Part shown: one piece after another, positions 25,901 through 34,421 of the stretch
How positions within the stretch are numbered: the first letter of the stretch is position 1
Layout: the number at the start of each line of letters is the position of its first letter
NCBI RefSeq assembly: GCF_009649175.1
Contig: NZ_WJPO01000034.1
Span: 1-39,387 of the forward strand
From: Rhodovulum strictum
GTDB lineage: Bacteria; Pseudomonadota; Alphaproteobacteria; Rhodobacterales; Rhodobacteraceae
Direction of reading: 5' to 3'
Length of the DNA: 39,387 nt
Translations under genes and position numbers: made by a program
Notes under the pieces: model-generated
Databases searched by the model: none
What the model saw: only the letters and a program-made list of their open reading frames with translations
Told to the model about the DNA's origin: nothing

Positions 25901-27812
25901 GCGAACGAAACCCGACGGGATCAGCCGGCGCGGCCTGCTGGGCGCGACCGCCGGCGGCGCCGCCCTGGGCGTCACGGGCGCGCTTGGCGCCAGCCTCGCC
26001 CCCTCGCGCGCTGCGGCCCAGACCTCGGCCGCGGCACAGGCCCATGTGGGACCGGGCGAACTGGACGAATATTACGGCTTCTGGTCCTCGGGCCAGACCG
26101 GCGAACTGCGCATCCTCGGCGTGCCGTCCATGCGCGAACTGATGCGCATCCCGGTGTTCAACACCTGCTCGGCGACCGGCTGGGGCATCACCAACGAGTC
26201 GCTCGCCATCATGAACGGGAACCTTACCGAGAAGACCCGGAAATACATGGAGGCGAACGGCTTGAAGGTGCTGCCCAACGGCGACCTGCACCATGTCCAC
26301 ATGTCCTTCACCGAAGGCAAGTATGACGGCCGGTTCCTGTTCATGAACGACAAGGCCAACAGCCGCGTCGCCCGCGTCCGCTGCGACGTGATGAAATGCG
26401 ACAGGATCGTTCAGATCCCCAATGCCAAGGCGATCCACGGGCTGCGCCCGCAGAAATGGCCGCGCACCAATTATGTCTTCGCCAATGGCGAGGACGAGGC
26501 GCCGATGGTCAATGACGGCCAGATCCTGGACGAGCCCGACAAGTACGTGAACTTCTACACCGCCCTGAACGCCGACACGATGGAGGTGGCCTGGCAGGTG
26601 ATGGTGTCGGGCAATCTCGACAACACCGATGCCGATTACGAGGGCAAATGGGCCTTCTCGACCTCGTACAACTCGGAAATGGGCATGACCCTGCCCGACA
26701 TGACGGCCGCCGACATGGACCATGTCGTGGTCTTCAACATCGCCGAGATCGAACGCGGCATCGCCGCGGGCGACTTTGTCGAACTCAACGGCGTCAAGGT
26801 GATCGACGGGCGCAAGGGGGTGAACAAGAAATACACCCGCTACATCCCGATCCCCAACAACCCGCATGGTTGCAACATGGCACCGGACAGGATTCACCTG
26901 TGCATTGGCGGCAAGCTCTCGCCCACGGTCAGCGTGATCGACGTGCGCAGGCTGGATGCGTATTTCGAGGATGACAGTCTCGATCCGCGCTATCCGGTCG
27001 TGGCCGAGCCGGAACTGGGCCTCGGGCCGCTGCACACTGCCTTCGACGGCAAGGGCAACGCCTACACGACGCTCTTCCTCGACAGCCAGATCGTGTTCTG
27101 GAACATCGAGCGGGCGATCCGCGCCTACAACGGCGAGAACGTCGATCCGATCCTGTCGAAGACCGACGTGCATTACCAGCCCGGCCACAACTCGACCACC
27201 ATGGGCGAGACGCTGGACGCGGACGGCAAGTACTTCGTCTCGATGAACAAGTTCTCGAAGGACCGGTTCCTGAATGTCGGTCCGCTGAAGCCCGAGAACG
27301 AGCAGCTTTTCGTCATCGACGGCGACCGGCTGCACCTGGTGCATGACGGACCCACCTTCGCCGAGCCTCATGACTCGATCCTCGTGCACCGCTCGGTGAT
27401 GAACCCCGTCCATGTCTGGGACCGCAACGACCCGTCATGGGCCGCCGCGCGCGCTCAGGCCGAGGCCGACGGGGTGGATCTGGACTGGGGCGAAGACGTG
27501 ATCCGCGACGGCAACAAGGTGCGCGTCTACATGCACTCGATGGCGCCGAGTTTCAGCCTGGAGAGCTTCACCGTGCAGGAGGGCGACGAGGTCACGGTCT
27601 ATGTCACCAACCAGGACGACATCGAGGATCTGACCCACGGCTTCTGCCTGGGCGATCATGGCATCGCGATGGAGATCAGCCCGCAACAGACCGCCTCTGT
27701 CACCTTCGTCGCGGCCAAGCCCGGGGTCTTCTGGTACTATTGCCAGTGGTTCTGCCACGCGCTGCACATGGAGATGCGCGGGCGGATGTTCGTCGAACCG
27801 CGGGACGCCTGA
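25893..27812 (+). CDS. nosZ: Nitrous-oxide reductase, clade I
   Basis: 639 residues. The Tat signal [16 protein letters not shown] marks the clade I, Tat-exported enzyme. The seven-bladed propeller carries the CuZ histidines, including the DLHHVHMSF pair, and later ones in [18 protein letters not shown]-equivalent positions and AEPHDS. The C-terminal cupredoxin domain holds CuA: C617, C621, H625 and M628 in [12 protein letters not shown], plus a His in DLTHGF. The enzyme reduces N2O to N2 in the periplasm as the last step of denitrification. AAGGAGA before the ATG is strong. All recognisable copper ligands are present, so it should be active. Confidence 0.97.
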   Translation: MSERTKPDGISRRGLLGATAGGAALGVTGALGASLAPSRAAAQTSAAAQAHVGPGELDEYYGFWSSGQTGELRILGVPSMRELMRIPVFNTCSATGWGITNESLAIMNGNLTEKTRKYMEANGLKVLPNGDLHHVHMSFTEGKYDGRFLFMNDKANSRVARVRCDVMKCDRIVQIPNAKAIHGLRPQKWPRTNYVFANGEDEAPMVNDGQILDEPDKYVNFYTALNADTMEVAWQVMVSGNLDNTDADYEGKWAFSTSYNSEMGMTLPDMTAADMDHVVVFNIAEIERGIAAGDFVELNGVKVIDGRKGVNKKYTRYIPIPNNPHGCNMAPDRIHLCIGGKLSPTVSVIDVRRLDAYFEDDSLDPRYPVVAEPELGLGPLHTAFDGKGNAYTTLFLDSQIVFWNIERAIRAYNGENVDPILSKTDVHYQPGHNSTTMGETLDADGKYFVSMNKFSKDRFLNVGPLKPENEQLFVIDGDRLHLVHDGPTFAEPHDSILVHRSVMNPVHVWDRNDPSWAAARAQAEADGVDLDWGEDVIRDGNKVRVYMHSMAPSFSLESFTVQEGDEVTVYVTNQDDIEDLTHGFCLGDHGIAMEISPQQTASVTFVAAKPGVFWYYCQWFCHALHMEMRGRMFVEPRDA

Positions 27813-27815
27813 GCC

Positions 27816-29159
27816 ATGCGCCGGCGCGTCCGCACCCTCGCGCTGGCGCTGGCCGCCGCTTTCCCTGTCGGGGAAGCGGCGGCCGAGCGGCTGGTGCCCG
27901 CCAACCCCGGGGCGCTTGCCGCCGCCCTCGCCGGTGTGTCCGCCGGCGAGGTGCTGATCCTCGCACCGGGCCTGCATGAAGGCCCGGTGCGACTCGATCG
28001 CCCCGTCACGCTGGACGGGCGCGGGCAGGCCGTGCTGGATGCCGGTGGGCATGGCAGCGTGATCACCGTGACCGGCCCGGACGTGACGGTGCGCGGGCTG
28101 ACCATCCGCGGCTCGGGGTCGTCGCACCAGGAAATCGACGCGGGCGTGAAGCTCGACCGCAGCGCCACCGGCGCCCTGATCGAGGACAACCGCATACTCG
28201 GCAACCTTGTCGGCGTGCATGTCTTCGGCGCCCGCGACAGCGAGGTGCGCGGCAACACCATCGAGGGTCGTCGCCACCACCGCATGAACGAGCGCGGCAA
28301 TGGCGTCTATGTCTGGAACGCGCCCGGAACGGTGGTCGAGGGCAACGACATCCGCTGGGGCCGCGACGGCATCTTCGCCAACGTCTCGCGCGAGAATGCC
28401 TTTCGCGGCAACCTGTTCCGCGACCTGCGCTTTGCCGTGCATTACATGTACACCCACAACAGCGAGGTGACGGGCAACGTCTCGCTCGGCAATCACTTGG
28501 GCTTTGCGGTGATGTTCTCGAACCGCGTCACGGTGACCGACAACCTGTCGCTGATGGACCGCAGCCATGGCGTGATGCTGAACTTCGCCAACAATGCCGA
28601 TGTGCGCGGCAATCTCGTGCGCGGCGGCACTACCGAGAAATGCACCTTCATCTACAACGCGCATCGCAACCTGATCGTCGGCAACCGCTTCGAGGGATGT
28701 GAGATCGGCATCCATTTCACCGCCGGGTCGGAACGCAATGCGCTGACCGGCAACGCCTTCATCGGCAACCGGACGCAGGTGAAATATGTCGGCACCCGCG
28801 ACATCGAATGGAGCGTGGGCGAGCGCGGCAATTACTGGTCCGACCACCCCGCCTTTGACCTGAACGGCGATGGCATCGCCGATGCGCGTTTCCGCCCCAA
28901 CGACCTGATGGACCATATCCTGTGGTCGCAGCCCGCCGCGGCGCTGCTGCTCGGCTCGCCTGCGGTGCAACTGGTGCGCTGGAGCCAGGCCGCCTTTCCC
29001 GCCATCCTGCCCGGCGGCGTGGTGGACAGCCATCCGCTGATGCACCCGCCCGAGATCGCCGTTCCCCCCCACATCGCCGCGCTGGAGGCCGAGGCACGGC
29101 CCGCATGGCTGCATGGAAGACTATCCGATGACGACCTTGACGATCTCACATCTCACTAA
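27816..29159 (+). CDS. nosD: NosD, copper-site maturation protein
   Basis: 447 residues with a Sec signal peptide (LALALAAAFPVGEAAA). The body is a right-handed beta-helix of CASH-type repeats (NRILGNLVGVHVFGARDSEVRGN, NLVRGG and similar NxI/NxF turns). NosD works in the periplasm with the NosFY transporter to build the CuZ centre of NosZ, probably by delivering sulfur and receiving copper from NosL. It starts 3 nt after nosZ and its 3' end overlaps nosF by 32 nt. Confidence 0.95.
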   Translation: MRRRVRTLALALAAAFPVGEAAAERLVPANPGALAAALAGVSAGEVLILAPGLHEGPVRLDRPVTLDGRGQAVLDAGGHGSVITVTGPDVTVRGLTIRGSGSSHQEIDAGVKLDRSATGALIEDNRILGNLVGVHVFGARDSEVRGNTIEGRRHHRMNERGNGVYVWNAPGTVVEGNDIRWGRDGIFANVSRENAFRGNLFRDLRFAVHYMYTHNSEVTGNVSLGNHLGFAVMFSNRVTVTDNLSLMDRSHGVMLNFANNADVRGNLVRGGTTEKCTFIYNAHRNLIVGNRFEGCEIGIHFTAGSERNALTGNAFIGNRTQVKYVGTRDIEWSVGERGNYWSDHPAFDLNGDGIADARFRPNDLMDHILWSQPAAALLLGSPAVQLVRWSQAAFPAILPGGVVDSHPLMHPPEIAVPPHIAALEAEARPAWLHGRLSDDDLDDLTSH

Positions 29160-30021
29160 GCGCTTCGAGGGCGTCACGGCGCTGGACGATGTCGGCTTTG
29201 ACGTCGCCCCGGGTGAGCGCGTGGCCCTTCTGGGCCATAACGGGGCGGGAAAGTCCACGCTGATGAAGATCGTGCTGGGGCTGATCCCGGCCAGTTCGGG
29301 CAGCGTTGCGCTGATGGGTGCAGCCCCGGGCAGCCGGGCGGCACGCAGCCTTGCCGCCTATCTGCCCGAGAACGTGGCGTTTCACCCTGCGCTCACGGGG
29401 CTGGAGCAGCTCGGTTTCTATCTGCGCATGCGCGGCGAGCCTGCGCGGGGCGCGATGCCGCTTCTGGAAAAGGTGGGCCTCGGCCATGCCGCCCGCCGCC
29501 GCATCGGCACCTATTCCAAGGGCATGCGCCAGCGCGTCGGGCTTGCGCAGGCGCTGATCGGACGCCCCCGGCTCATGGTGCTGGACGAGCCGACCAGCGG
29601 ACTGGACCCGGTCTCGCGCCGCGACTTCTATGCCATCCTCGACGAACTGGCGGGCGAGGGCGCGGCGATCCTGCTGTCCTCGCACGCCCTGACCGAGGTC
29701 GAGGCCCGCACCGACCGCATCGTGATCCTGTCGCAGGGGCGGCTGAGGGCGAACGACACGCTGGCGAACCTGCGCCGCAAGGCCGCGCTGCCGATACGTT
29801 TGCAGGTCACCGCGCGGCCCGACACCGCCGACAGCGTGGCCGGCCAGCTTTCCGGCGCACGGCGCAACGGGGTGACGGTGGACCTGATGTGCCGCCATGA
29901 CGAGAAACTTGCCCGGCTGGGCCAGATCGCCGGGCTTCAGCCGCTCATCGAGGATGTCGAGGTGCTGCCGCCCAGCCTGGAAGACCTTTACAGCCATTAC
30001 AGCCGGAGCGAAGGCCAATGA
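29128..30021 (+). CDS. nosF: NosF, ABC ATPase for NosZ maturation
   Basis: 297 residues. Walker A GHNGAGKST, signature YSKGMRQRVGLAQAL, Walker B LMVLDEPTSGLD and switch His in LLSSHALTEVE are all present. With NosY and NosD it forms the NosDFY complex that supports CuZ assembly. I prefer the ATG at 29128 (GGAAG eight bases upstream) over 29113. Overlaps with nosD and nosY indicate tight coupling. Confidence 0.94.
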   Translation: MTTLTISHLTKRFEGVTALDDVGFDVAPGERVALLGHNGAGKSTLMKIVLGLIPASSGSVALMGAAPGSRAARSLAAYLPENVAFHPALTGLEQLGFYLRMRGEPARGAMPLLEKVGLGHAARRRIGTYSKGMRQRVGLAQALIGRPRLMVLDEPTSGLDPVSRRDFYAILDELAGEGAAILLSSHALTEVEARTDRIVILSQGRLRANDTLANLRRKAALPIRLQVTARPDTADSVAGQLSGARRNGVTVDLMCRHDEKLARLGQIAGLQPLIEDVEVLPPSLEDLYSHYSRSEGQ

Positions 30022-30839
30022 CCCGCATCCTTGCCGCCGCCGCCGCAGAGACACGCATCGCGCTGCGCAACCGCTGGGTCGCCATCGCCGTTGCCATGAT
30101 GGCGCTGTTCTCCATGGTGCTGTCGGCCACCGGCAGCGCCCCCACCGGCATTCTCGGCGCCGACCGTCTGTCGGTGACGGTGGCGAGCCTGACCAGCCTT
30201 GCCGTCTATCTCGTGCCCCTCGTTGCGCTCCTGATGGCCTTCGACGCGGTCGCGGGCGAGGTCGAACGCGGCACGCTGCCGCTGGTGCTGACCTATCCCG
30301 TCTCGCGCGCCGAACTGATCCTGGGCAAGTTCCTCGCCCATCTCGGCGTGCTCGCGCTGGCCGTGGCGGTTGGCTACGGCATCGCCGCCGCAGCTGTGAT
30401 CTGGACAGATCCACGGGCACAGGCGGGGCTGCCCGCGCTCTGGCGGCTGGGCTGGACCTCGGTGTTGCTGGGCGCGACCTTCCTTGGGATCGGCTATGCG
30501 CTGTCGGCGCTGGCGCGGCGGCCCGGAGCGGCGGCGGGCCTGGCGATCGGGCTCTGGCTGGTGCTGATCGTGCTTTACAATCTGGGTCTGCTGGCCGCGG
30601 TGGTGACCGATGGCGGCGGCCGGTTCACCACGCAGGTCTTCCCGTGGCTGCTGCTGGCCAATCCGGCCGATGCCTTCCGCCTCTACAACCTCGCCGCCTC
30701 GGACGCGACCGCCGCCGCCGCCGGCCTGGGCGGTGCTGCCAGCACTATCCCCGCGCCGCTGGCGCTGGCCTCGGTCGCGCTCTGGCCGCTGTTCTCGCTT
30801 GTCCTTGCCACACTGGCCTTCCGGAGGATCACGCCATGA
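30018..30839 (+). CDS. nosY: NosY, ABC permease for NosZ maturation
   Basis: 273 residues with about six membrane segments and the ABC-2 type layout: an N-terminal ETRIALRNRWV followed by a long hydrophobic helix, then DAVAGEVERGTLPLVLTYPVSRAELILGKF, which is characteristic of NosY. It is the membrane part of NosDFY. It begins within the nosF stop (ATGA) and ends within the nosL start (ATGA). Confidence 0.94.
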   Translation: MTRILAAAAAETRIALRNRWVAIAVAMMALFSMVLSATGSAPTGILGADRLSVTVASLTSLAVYLVPLVALLMAFDAVAGEVERGTLPLVLTYPVSRAELILGKFLAHLGVLALAVAVGYGIAAAAVIWTDPRAQAGLPALWRLGWTSVLLGATFLGIGYALSALARRPGAAAGLAIGLWLVLIVLYNLGLLAAVVTDGGGRFTTQVFPWLLLANPADAFRLYNLAASDATAAAAGLGGAASTIPAPLALASVALWPLFSLVLATLAFRRITP

Positions 30840-31408
30840 GACCGTTTCTCGCCGCCCTTGTCCTCGTCTCGCTTGCCGCCTGCCGCGAGGAACTGGCCGA
30901 TCTGCCCGCCCCCGTCACCATGACCGCAGAAGCGGTTGGCCATTACTGCCAGATGGACCTGCTTGAACATCCCGGGCCCAAGGGACAGGTGCATCTGACC
31001 GGCCTGCCCCACCCGCTGTTCTTCAGCCAGGTGCGCGATGCCATCGCCTATCAGCGCATGCCCGAACAAAGCCACATGATCGCGGTCATCTACGTTTCGG
31101 ACATGGGCGCGTCGGGCGCCAGTTGGGACGACCCGGGTGCGGCGAACTGGATCGCCGCCGAGACGGCCCATTTCGTCGTCGGCTCGGCCATCGCCGGGGG
31201 TATGGGCGCGCCCGAACTGGTGCCCTTTTCCGATCCCGCCCGCGCCGCCGCCTTCGCCGCCGGGAATGGCGGGCAGGTGCTGCGGCTGGCCGACATCCCC
31301 GACGCCGCCGTGCTGACCCCGGTCGAGATCGAGGGCGATATCGGCGCCGGGGACGATGCCGATTTCCTCGACCGGCTGCGCGCGCTTCAGGCCGAACAGG
31401 AGAGCTGA
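30836..31408 (+). CDS. nosL: NosL, copper chaperone lipoprotein
   Basis: 190 residues. The lipobox SLAAC places the lipidated Cys at residue 16, so the protein sits on a membrane facing the periplasm. It shows the NosL pattern VGHYCQMDLLEHPGPKGQVHL and later MIAVIYVSDMG; Met, Cys and His residues here bind Cu(I). NosL passes copper to NosD for CuZ assembly. It is followed 3 nt later by nosX. Confidence 0.94.
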   Translation: MRPFLAALVLVSLAACREELADLPAPVTMTAEAVGHYCQMDLLEHPGPKGQVHLTGLPHPLFFSQVRDAIAYQRMPEQSHMIAVIYVSDMGASGASWDDPGAANWIAAETAHFVVGSAIAGGMGAPELVPFSDPARAAAFAAGNGGQVLRLADIPDAAVLTPVEIEGDIGAGDDADFLDRLRALQAEQES

Positions 31409-31411
31409 ACC

Positions 31412-32326
31412 ATGCCCACCCGCCGCCGCCTGCTGACCATCGCCGCGGCTGCCGCCGCCTGTGCCGGGCTTCCCGCCCGTGCCGCACCGCTGACACGCTG
31501 GCACGGTGTTGCGCTCGGCGCCCCGGCCTCGATCCACCTCGCCCATCCGCAGGCCGACCGGCTGATCGCAAGGGCTCTGGCCGAGATCGCCCGGCTTGAA
31601 GCGATCTTCAGCCTGCACAGGCCGGATTCGGCGCTTGTCCGGCTCAACCACACAGGGCGGCTGGAGGCGCCGCCCTTCGAGCTTCTCGAATGCCTGTCGC
31701 TTTGCGCCGCCGTCCATGCCGCCAGCGGCGGTACCTTCGACCCCACGGTGCAACCGCTCTGGCGGCTGCATGCCGAAACCCGTGCCACGGGCCGCGCCCC
31801 CAGCGCCGCCGAGATCGCCGCCACCCTGCCCCGCATCGGCTGGGCCGGCGTGCAGGCCGGGCCACAGGCCATCACGCTTGCCCGGCCCGGCATGGCGCTG
31901 ACACTCAACGGCGTGGCCCAGGGGCTGATTGCCGACAAGGTGGCCGACCTGCTGGCGGTCGAGGGGTTGACCGACATCCTGGTGAACACCGGCGAGTTCC
32001 GCGCGCTGGGTGGCCAGCCCCAGGGCGGCCCATGGCCGGTGCATCTGGACGATGCCGCAGCAACGCCCGTGCCCCTGCGCGACCGCGCGCTGGCGAGTTC
32101 CGGCCCCCTTGGCACCACCTTCGACGCCGCGGGCCGCGCGGGCCACATCCTCGATCCGCGCACCGGCGGCCCCGCCCCGCCGCGCTGGCGGCTGGTCAGC
32201 GTCACCGCCCCCCGCGCGGGGCTCGCCGACGCATTGTCCACCGCGGCCTGCCTGCTGGACGAGACCGGCATCGCCGCGATGATGGCCGGTTTCCCCCAGG
32301 CGCGGCTTGTCGGTCTCGCGGTCTGA
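31412..32326 (+). CDS. nosX: NosX, FAD:protein FMN transferase
   Basis: 304 residues. A Tat signal (TRRRLLTIAAAAAACAGLPARA) exports it. The remainder is an ApbE-type flavin transferase: GAPASIHLAHP, SLHRPDSALVRLN, SGGTFDPTVQPLW, LTLNGVAQGLIADKVADLL and ILVNTGEFRALG. The metal-binding region near the end reads VTAPRAGLADALSTAACLL. Its expected target is the SGVTVT threonine of NosR, encoded in the same operon. It is the last nos gene; no strong terminator is visible after it. Confidence 0.93.
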   Translation: MPTRRRLLTIAAAAAACAGLPARAAPLTRWHGVALGAPASIHLAHPQADRLIARALAEIARLEAIFSLHRPDSALVRLNHTGRLEAPPFELLECLSLCAAVHAASGGTFDPTVQPLWRLHAETRATGRAPSAAEIAATLPRIGWAGVQAGPQAITLARPGMALTLNGVAQGLIADKVADLLAVEGLTDILVNTGEFRALGGQPQGGPWPVHLDDAAATPVPLRDRALASSGPLGTTFDAAGRAGHILDPRTGGPAPPRWRLVSVTAPRAGLADALSTAACLLDETGIAAMMAGFPQARLVGLAV

Positions 32327-32500
32327 GCACCGCGGCCGCGGCCGAGGAATCCAGGGCCAGTAAGGTGTGTCCATCAGGGGATCCGGACGGGCCAGCCGAC
32401 CTGTCATGGACCGCTGCACCAGCCCGACCGTGACCGCCAGGATGTCGTATCGCGCGGCCACATCGGCGCCCGAACGCCGGAACATGGATTTCAGCGGATC
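32327..32500. other. Non-coding stretch at the start of island debris
   Basis: Follows nosX. I recognise no gene or RNA here. It leads into several gene fragments, which suggests it is itself decayed sequence. Confidence 0.4.
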
Positions 32501-32504
32501 CGTG

Positions 32505-32680
32505 CAGTTCCGCATACTGCTCCAGATCGGCAATGGTGGCCAACAGCCATTGCCGGATCAGGATCGACAGATACGCCCCGACGCTGGAGGGCGGGTTCTT
32601 GACGCGAGCACGAGCTTTGCGCAGTTCGCCCTGCAACCCTTCGCGGACAAGCAGGTTACGGAAGGCGGCCGGATCGCCCG
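32505..32680 (-). pseudogene. C-terminal fragment of a PIN-domain toxin
   Basis: About 55 residues in one minus-strand frame end like the VKNPP-containing class of PIN-domain toxins: RKARARVKNPPSSVGAYLSI, then LLATIADLEQYAELH. The N-terminal catalytic part is absent, and the frame runs on past the usual end without a stop. It overlaps nothing functional and lies just before another gene fragment. This is remembered family resemblance, not a search result. Confidence 0.45.
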
Positions 32681-32700
32681 GCCAGACAGCCACGGGCAGC

Positions 32701-32946
32701 GACCACGTTGCCGTGGCCGACGCCTGCTCGCACGCCGTCTGTTTCGGCGAGGACGGGCAGACCGTCACCGGCCGCGCGATGGACAGGTTCGTTTCCGACA
32801 TGGACACGAACCCGTGGACCTACCCCTGCGGGCTGGAGCACAGCGGCAACACTGCAACCCCCCTGACCTGGACCAGCCGGTATGGTAGCGTCGTCACCAC
32901 GATCTAAGAAGGCGCTGCTGCCGACGGGATAAACGAGGCGGAGTTT
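32701..32946 (+). pseudogene. N-terminal fragment of a choloylglycine hydrolase
   Basis: The reading VADACSHAVCFGEDGQTVTG, then RAMDRFVSDMDTNPWTYP and LTWTSRYGSVVTTI, matches the start of linear amide C-N hydrolases (choloylglycine hydrolase/penicillin V acylase). C at codon 32725 corresponds to the N-terminal nucleophile Cys. A TAA at 32905 replaces the Tyr expected after VTTI, yet the match continues past it as EGAAADGINEAEF. Homology stops near 32946, where a tRNA-Phe fragment begins. So the gene has both a nonsense change and a missing ~85% of its length. Confidence 0.7.
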
Positions 32947-32989
32947 GATAATCCTCGTGCCGGTGCTTCGATTCCGCCCCCGGGCACCA
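32945..32989 (+). other. 3' half of a tRNA-Phe gene, probable att scar
   Basis: 45 nt running from the anticodon loop to CCA match a typical alphaproteobacterial tRNA-Phe: TTGATAATCCTCGTG, then CGGTGCTTCGATTCCGCC and CCCGGGCACCA. Likely changes are GAA to GAT in the anticodon and a T-stem pair lost at GGTGC/CCGCC, so it is not a working tRNA. The 5' half is absent. Tyrosine integrases often insert in exactly this half of tRNA genes, and an integrase remnant lies 45 bp away. Confidence 0.65.
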
Positions 32990-33013
32990 CTCAACAATCT
33001 GAAATGGTTGAGT
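32989..33013. repeat. Inverted repeat beside the att scar
   Basis: ACTCAAC and GTTGAGT form a perfect 7-bp stem with an 11-nt loop, directly after the tRNA-derived CCA. TTTTG follows on the plus strand. It could be the old tRNA terminator or an integrase arm site. Confidence 0.4.
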
Positions 33014-33033
33014 TTTGTGGTCATTCCTGGTCC

Positions 33034-33263
33034 TCATTGGGATCGGGCTTGACGCTTTTCGGTGAAAGGTCTGACAATCTTCGCCCGCCTTGCGTTGTCT
33101 TTTTCCAGCGTTGCCAGCTTCTCGCGGTTCTTGCCGGCAAGGTTTGCGGACCGCGAATTGAGCCACGCCATTGAGGGCTTCTTCTGCGCCAACAGGTCTG
33201 CGACGTGGCATTCATCAAGGCCCGCTCGCGCAGCGTGGTCGCCACGGTGTGGCGCAGACCCTT
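33034..33263 (-). pseudogene. Frameshifted tyrosine-integrase C-terminus
   Basis: Two frames together spell the end of a phage-type tyrosine recombinase. The first gives LLKGLRHTVATTLRE (33263-33222), with the conserved R-H box. The second gives AGLDECHVADLLAQKKPSMA followed by SRSANLAGKNREKL, running to the stop at 33034. The break between them is a frameshift. The catalytic Tyr expected before SRSA (Y-SRSA) reads Asn (WLNSRSA), so the enzyme is dead twice over. The N-terminal ~70% is absent. It points away from the tRNA-Phe scar, as an integrase at one end of an element would lie. Confidence 0.75.
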
Positions 33264-33324
33264 GAGAAGGAGAGCCGATCGACATCTTGAGCCGACTCGC
33301 TGTGATATTTGAGGCCCGGCGGCG

Positions 33325-33462
33325 GCGGGTCAGGATCTTGCCGGCAGCCCTCATAAGGCGGCGCAGGGCGGTGATGCAGCTTGCGGCCAGCGCTGCATTG
33401 AAACCCTCGAGTTCCCGCTCGGTGATGCGCAGGCTCACCGTTCTGGTGCGGGTCGGGCGCGG
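33325..33462 (-). pseudogene. Possible mobilisation-protein fragment
   Basis: About 45 residues (RTRTVSLRITERELEGFNAA, then ITALRRLMRAAGKIL) resemble the ribbon-helix-helix start of MobC-like relaxosome proteins. The match is weak and the frame continues into unrelated sequence. It would fit a decayed mobile element. Confidence 0.25.
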
Positions 33463-33463
33463 G

Positions 33464-33630
33464 CACTGGGTTGCGTGGGCGTGGTGCGGAAGAAGCGTTG
33501 CAGGAAGTGGAGAGCGAAGAGCACGGCGCAACGGACGCGGGACGCGATTCAGCCCGAAGGCAGCAAACAGCAGGTAGCGTTCTCTGTGGAAAGCCCAGCT
33601 GGTACTGGTGCTACTGGATGGCTAGGAGAT
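33464..33630. other. Unassigned decayed sequence
   Basis: No recognisable gene, RNA or repeat. It separates the mobile-element fragments from the first intact island gene. Confidence 0.4.
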
Positions 33631-33662
33631 TTGCCGGCGGAGCGTTGAAGCTCCGCCGGCAA
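33631..33662 (-). terminator. Perfect 13-bp hairpin after the repeat-protein gene
   Basis: TTGCCGGCGGAGC and GCTCCGCCGGCAA form a perfect 13-bp stem with a 6-nt loop. It begins 20 bp after the stop of the minus-strand gene at 33682, so it is a good terminator for it. A clear T-run is missing. Confidence 0.65.
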
Positions 33663-33681
33663 CAACTCCTGCATCGAGGCG

Positions 33682-34194
33682 TCAGTCGGTATCCGCTTCG
33701 ACCTTCATCTGCACCAGTTCGGCCAGCGTGTAGTCAGCCGGATCGACACCCAGACCGGCCGCGATCTGTGCCTCGCCGGGCGAGACGTAGGACGCCCGGC
33801 GCGAGGGATTGTTCGGATCGCGGTTCTTCCAGAACGCCGCGACCGGCCCGGTCTGCCCGGTGCTCTTGGCCATGCCCAGAAGAAGCGTGTCGGCGTAGCT
33901 CATCTCGTTGGCATCGATCTCCATCCGTTCGGCCAACGCGACCCGGCCGACGCTGGGCGCAGTGTTGGTGCTGAAGCCCCCGTGCCGGAGGCGGTCGCGG
34001 ATATGGCGGAATTCGGTCATGTTCCCGTCTTCCAATGCGGTCCGCATCCGCACCAGCTGCGCGACGCTGTATTCGCCCGGTGTCACCCCGATCTGCAGGG
34101 CAAGCTGCGCCGCCCCGCCATTGACCGATTGCGCCTGCGCCGCCCCCAGAACCAGGCCGGCCGTGATCGTCGTTGTGATGAAAAGGCGTTTCAT
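33682..34194 (-). CDS. Secreted protein with two internal repeats, unknown function
   Basis: 170 residues with a signal peptide (LFITTTITAGLVLGAAQAQ). Two copies of one unit stand out: AQLALQIGVTPGEYSVAQLV-RMRTALED near the mature N-terminus and AQIAAGLGVDPADYTLAELV-QMKVEAD at the C-terminus. Each predicts a short helix, a Pro-containing turn and a second helix. The region between contains a Tyr/Ser-rich segment. I do not recognise a named family. GGGAGAAG precedes the ATG at 34194. It is divergent from the three-gene operon and shares its promoter region. Confidence 0.7.
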   Translation of the reverse strand: MKRLFITTTITAGLVLGAAQAQSVNGGAAQLALQIGVTPGEYSVAQLVRMRTALEDGNMTEFRHIRDRLRHGGFSTNTAPSVGRVALAERMEIDANEMSYADTLLLGMAKSTGQTGPVAAFWKNRDPNNPSRRASYVSPGEAQIAAGLGVDPADYTLAELVQMKVEADTD

Positions 34195-34421
34195 TTCGGT
34201 CTTCTCCCTCTTTTGCTTTTGTTCGCTTGTCAGCACGGCATGTCGGCCGTGGTGATTTGATTTGAGCACGCGTGGGGGGAGCGAAACGGCGAACATACCG
34301 GGGAAACCGGGCGAAATCGCCGGGAATAAAGCGGGAAAAACAGCACGAATACGGTGAAACGCTGTTCGGATGCGACAAAATGTGCCACCTTACGCAGGGA
34401 AAGGGTGGGGCGCGGTTCTGC
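34195..34421. promoter_or_regulatory. Divergent promoter region with phased GAA repeats
   Basis: 227 bp. On the plus strand eight GAA cores, mostly inside G(C/G)GAAA, start at 34283, 34291, 34303, 34313, 34324, 34335, 34347 and 34356. The intervals are 8, 12, 10, 11, 11, 12 and 9, a mean of about 10.4 bp, so they lie on one face of the helix. SARP-type regulators bind direct repeats spaced by about 11 bp, and the adjacent gene encodes a SARP-like regulator. Confidence 0.55.

Noticed and set aside
23534-25975. 813-codon minus-strand frame opposite nosR
   Set aside because: NosR is unmistakable on the plus strand; the opposite frame has only His, Gln and Arg-rich filler.
32945-32989. Functional tRNA-Phe gene
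   Set aside because: The 5' half (acceptor strand, D-arm) is missing and a T-stem pair is broken.
32989-33013. CRISPR-like repeat
   Set aside because: Only one copy of the inverted repeat exists; no spaced repeat array occurs anywhere in the window.
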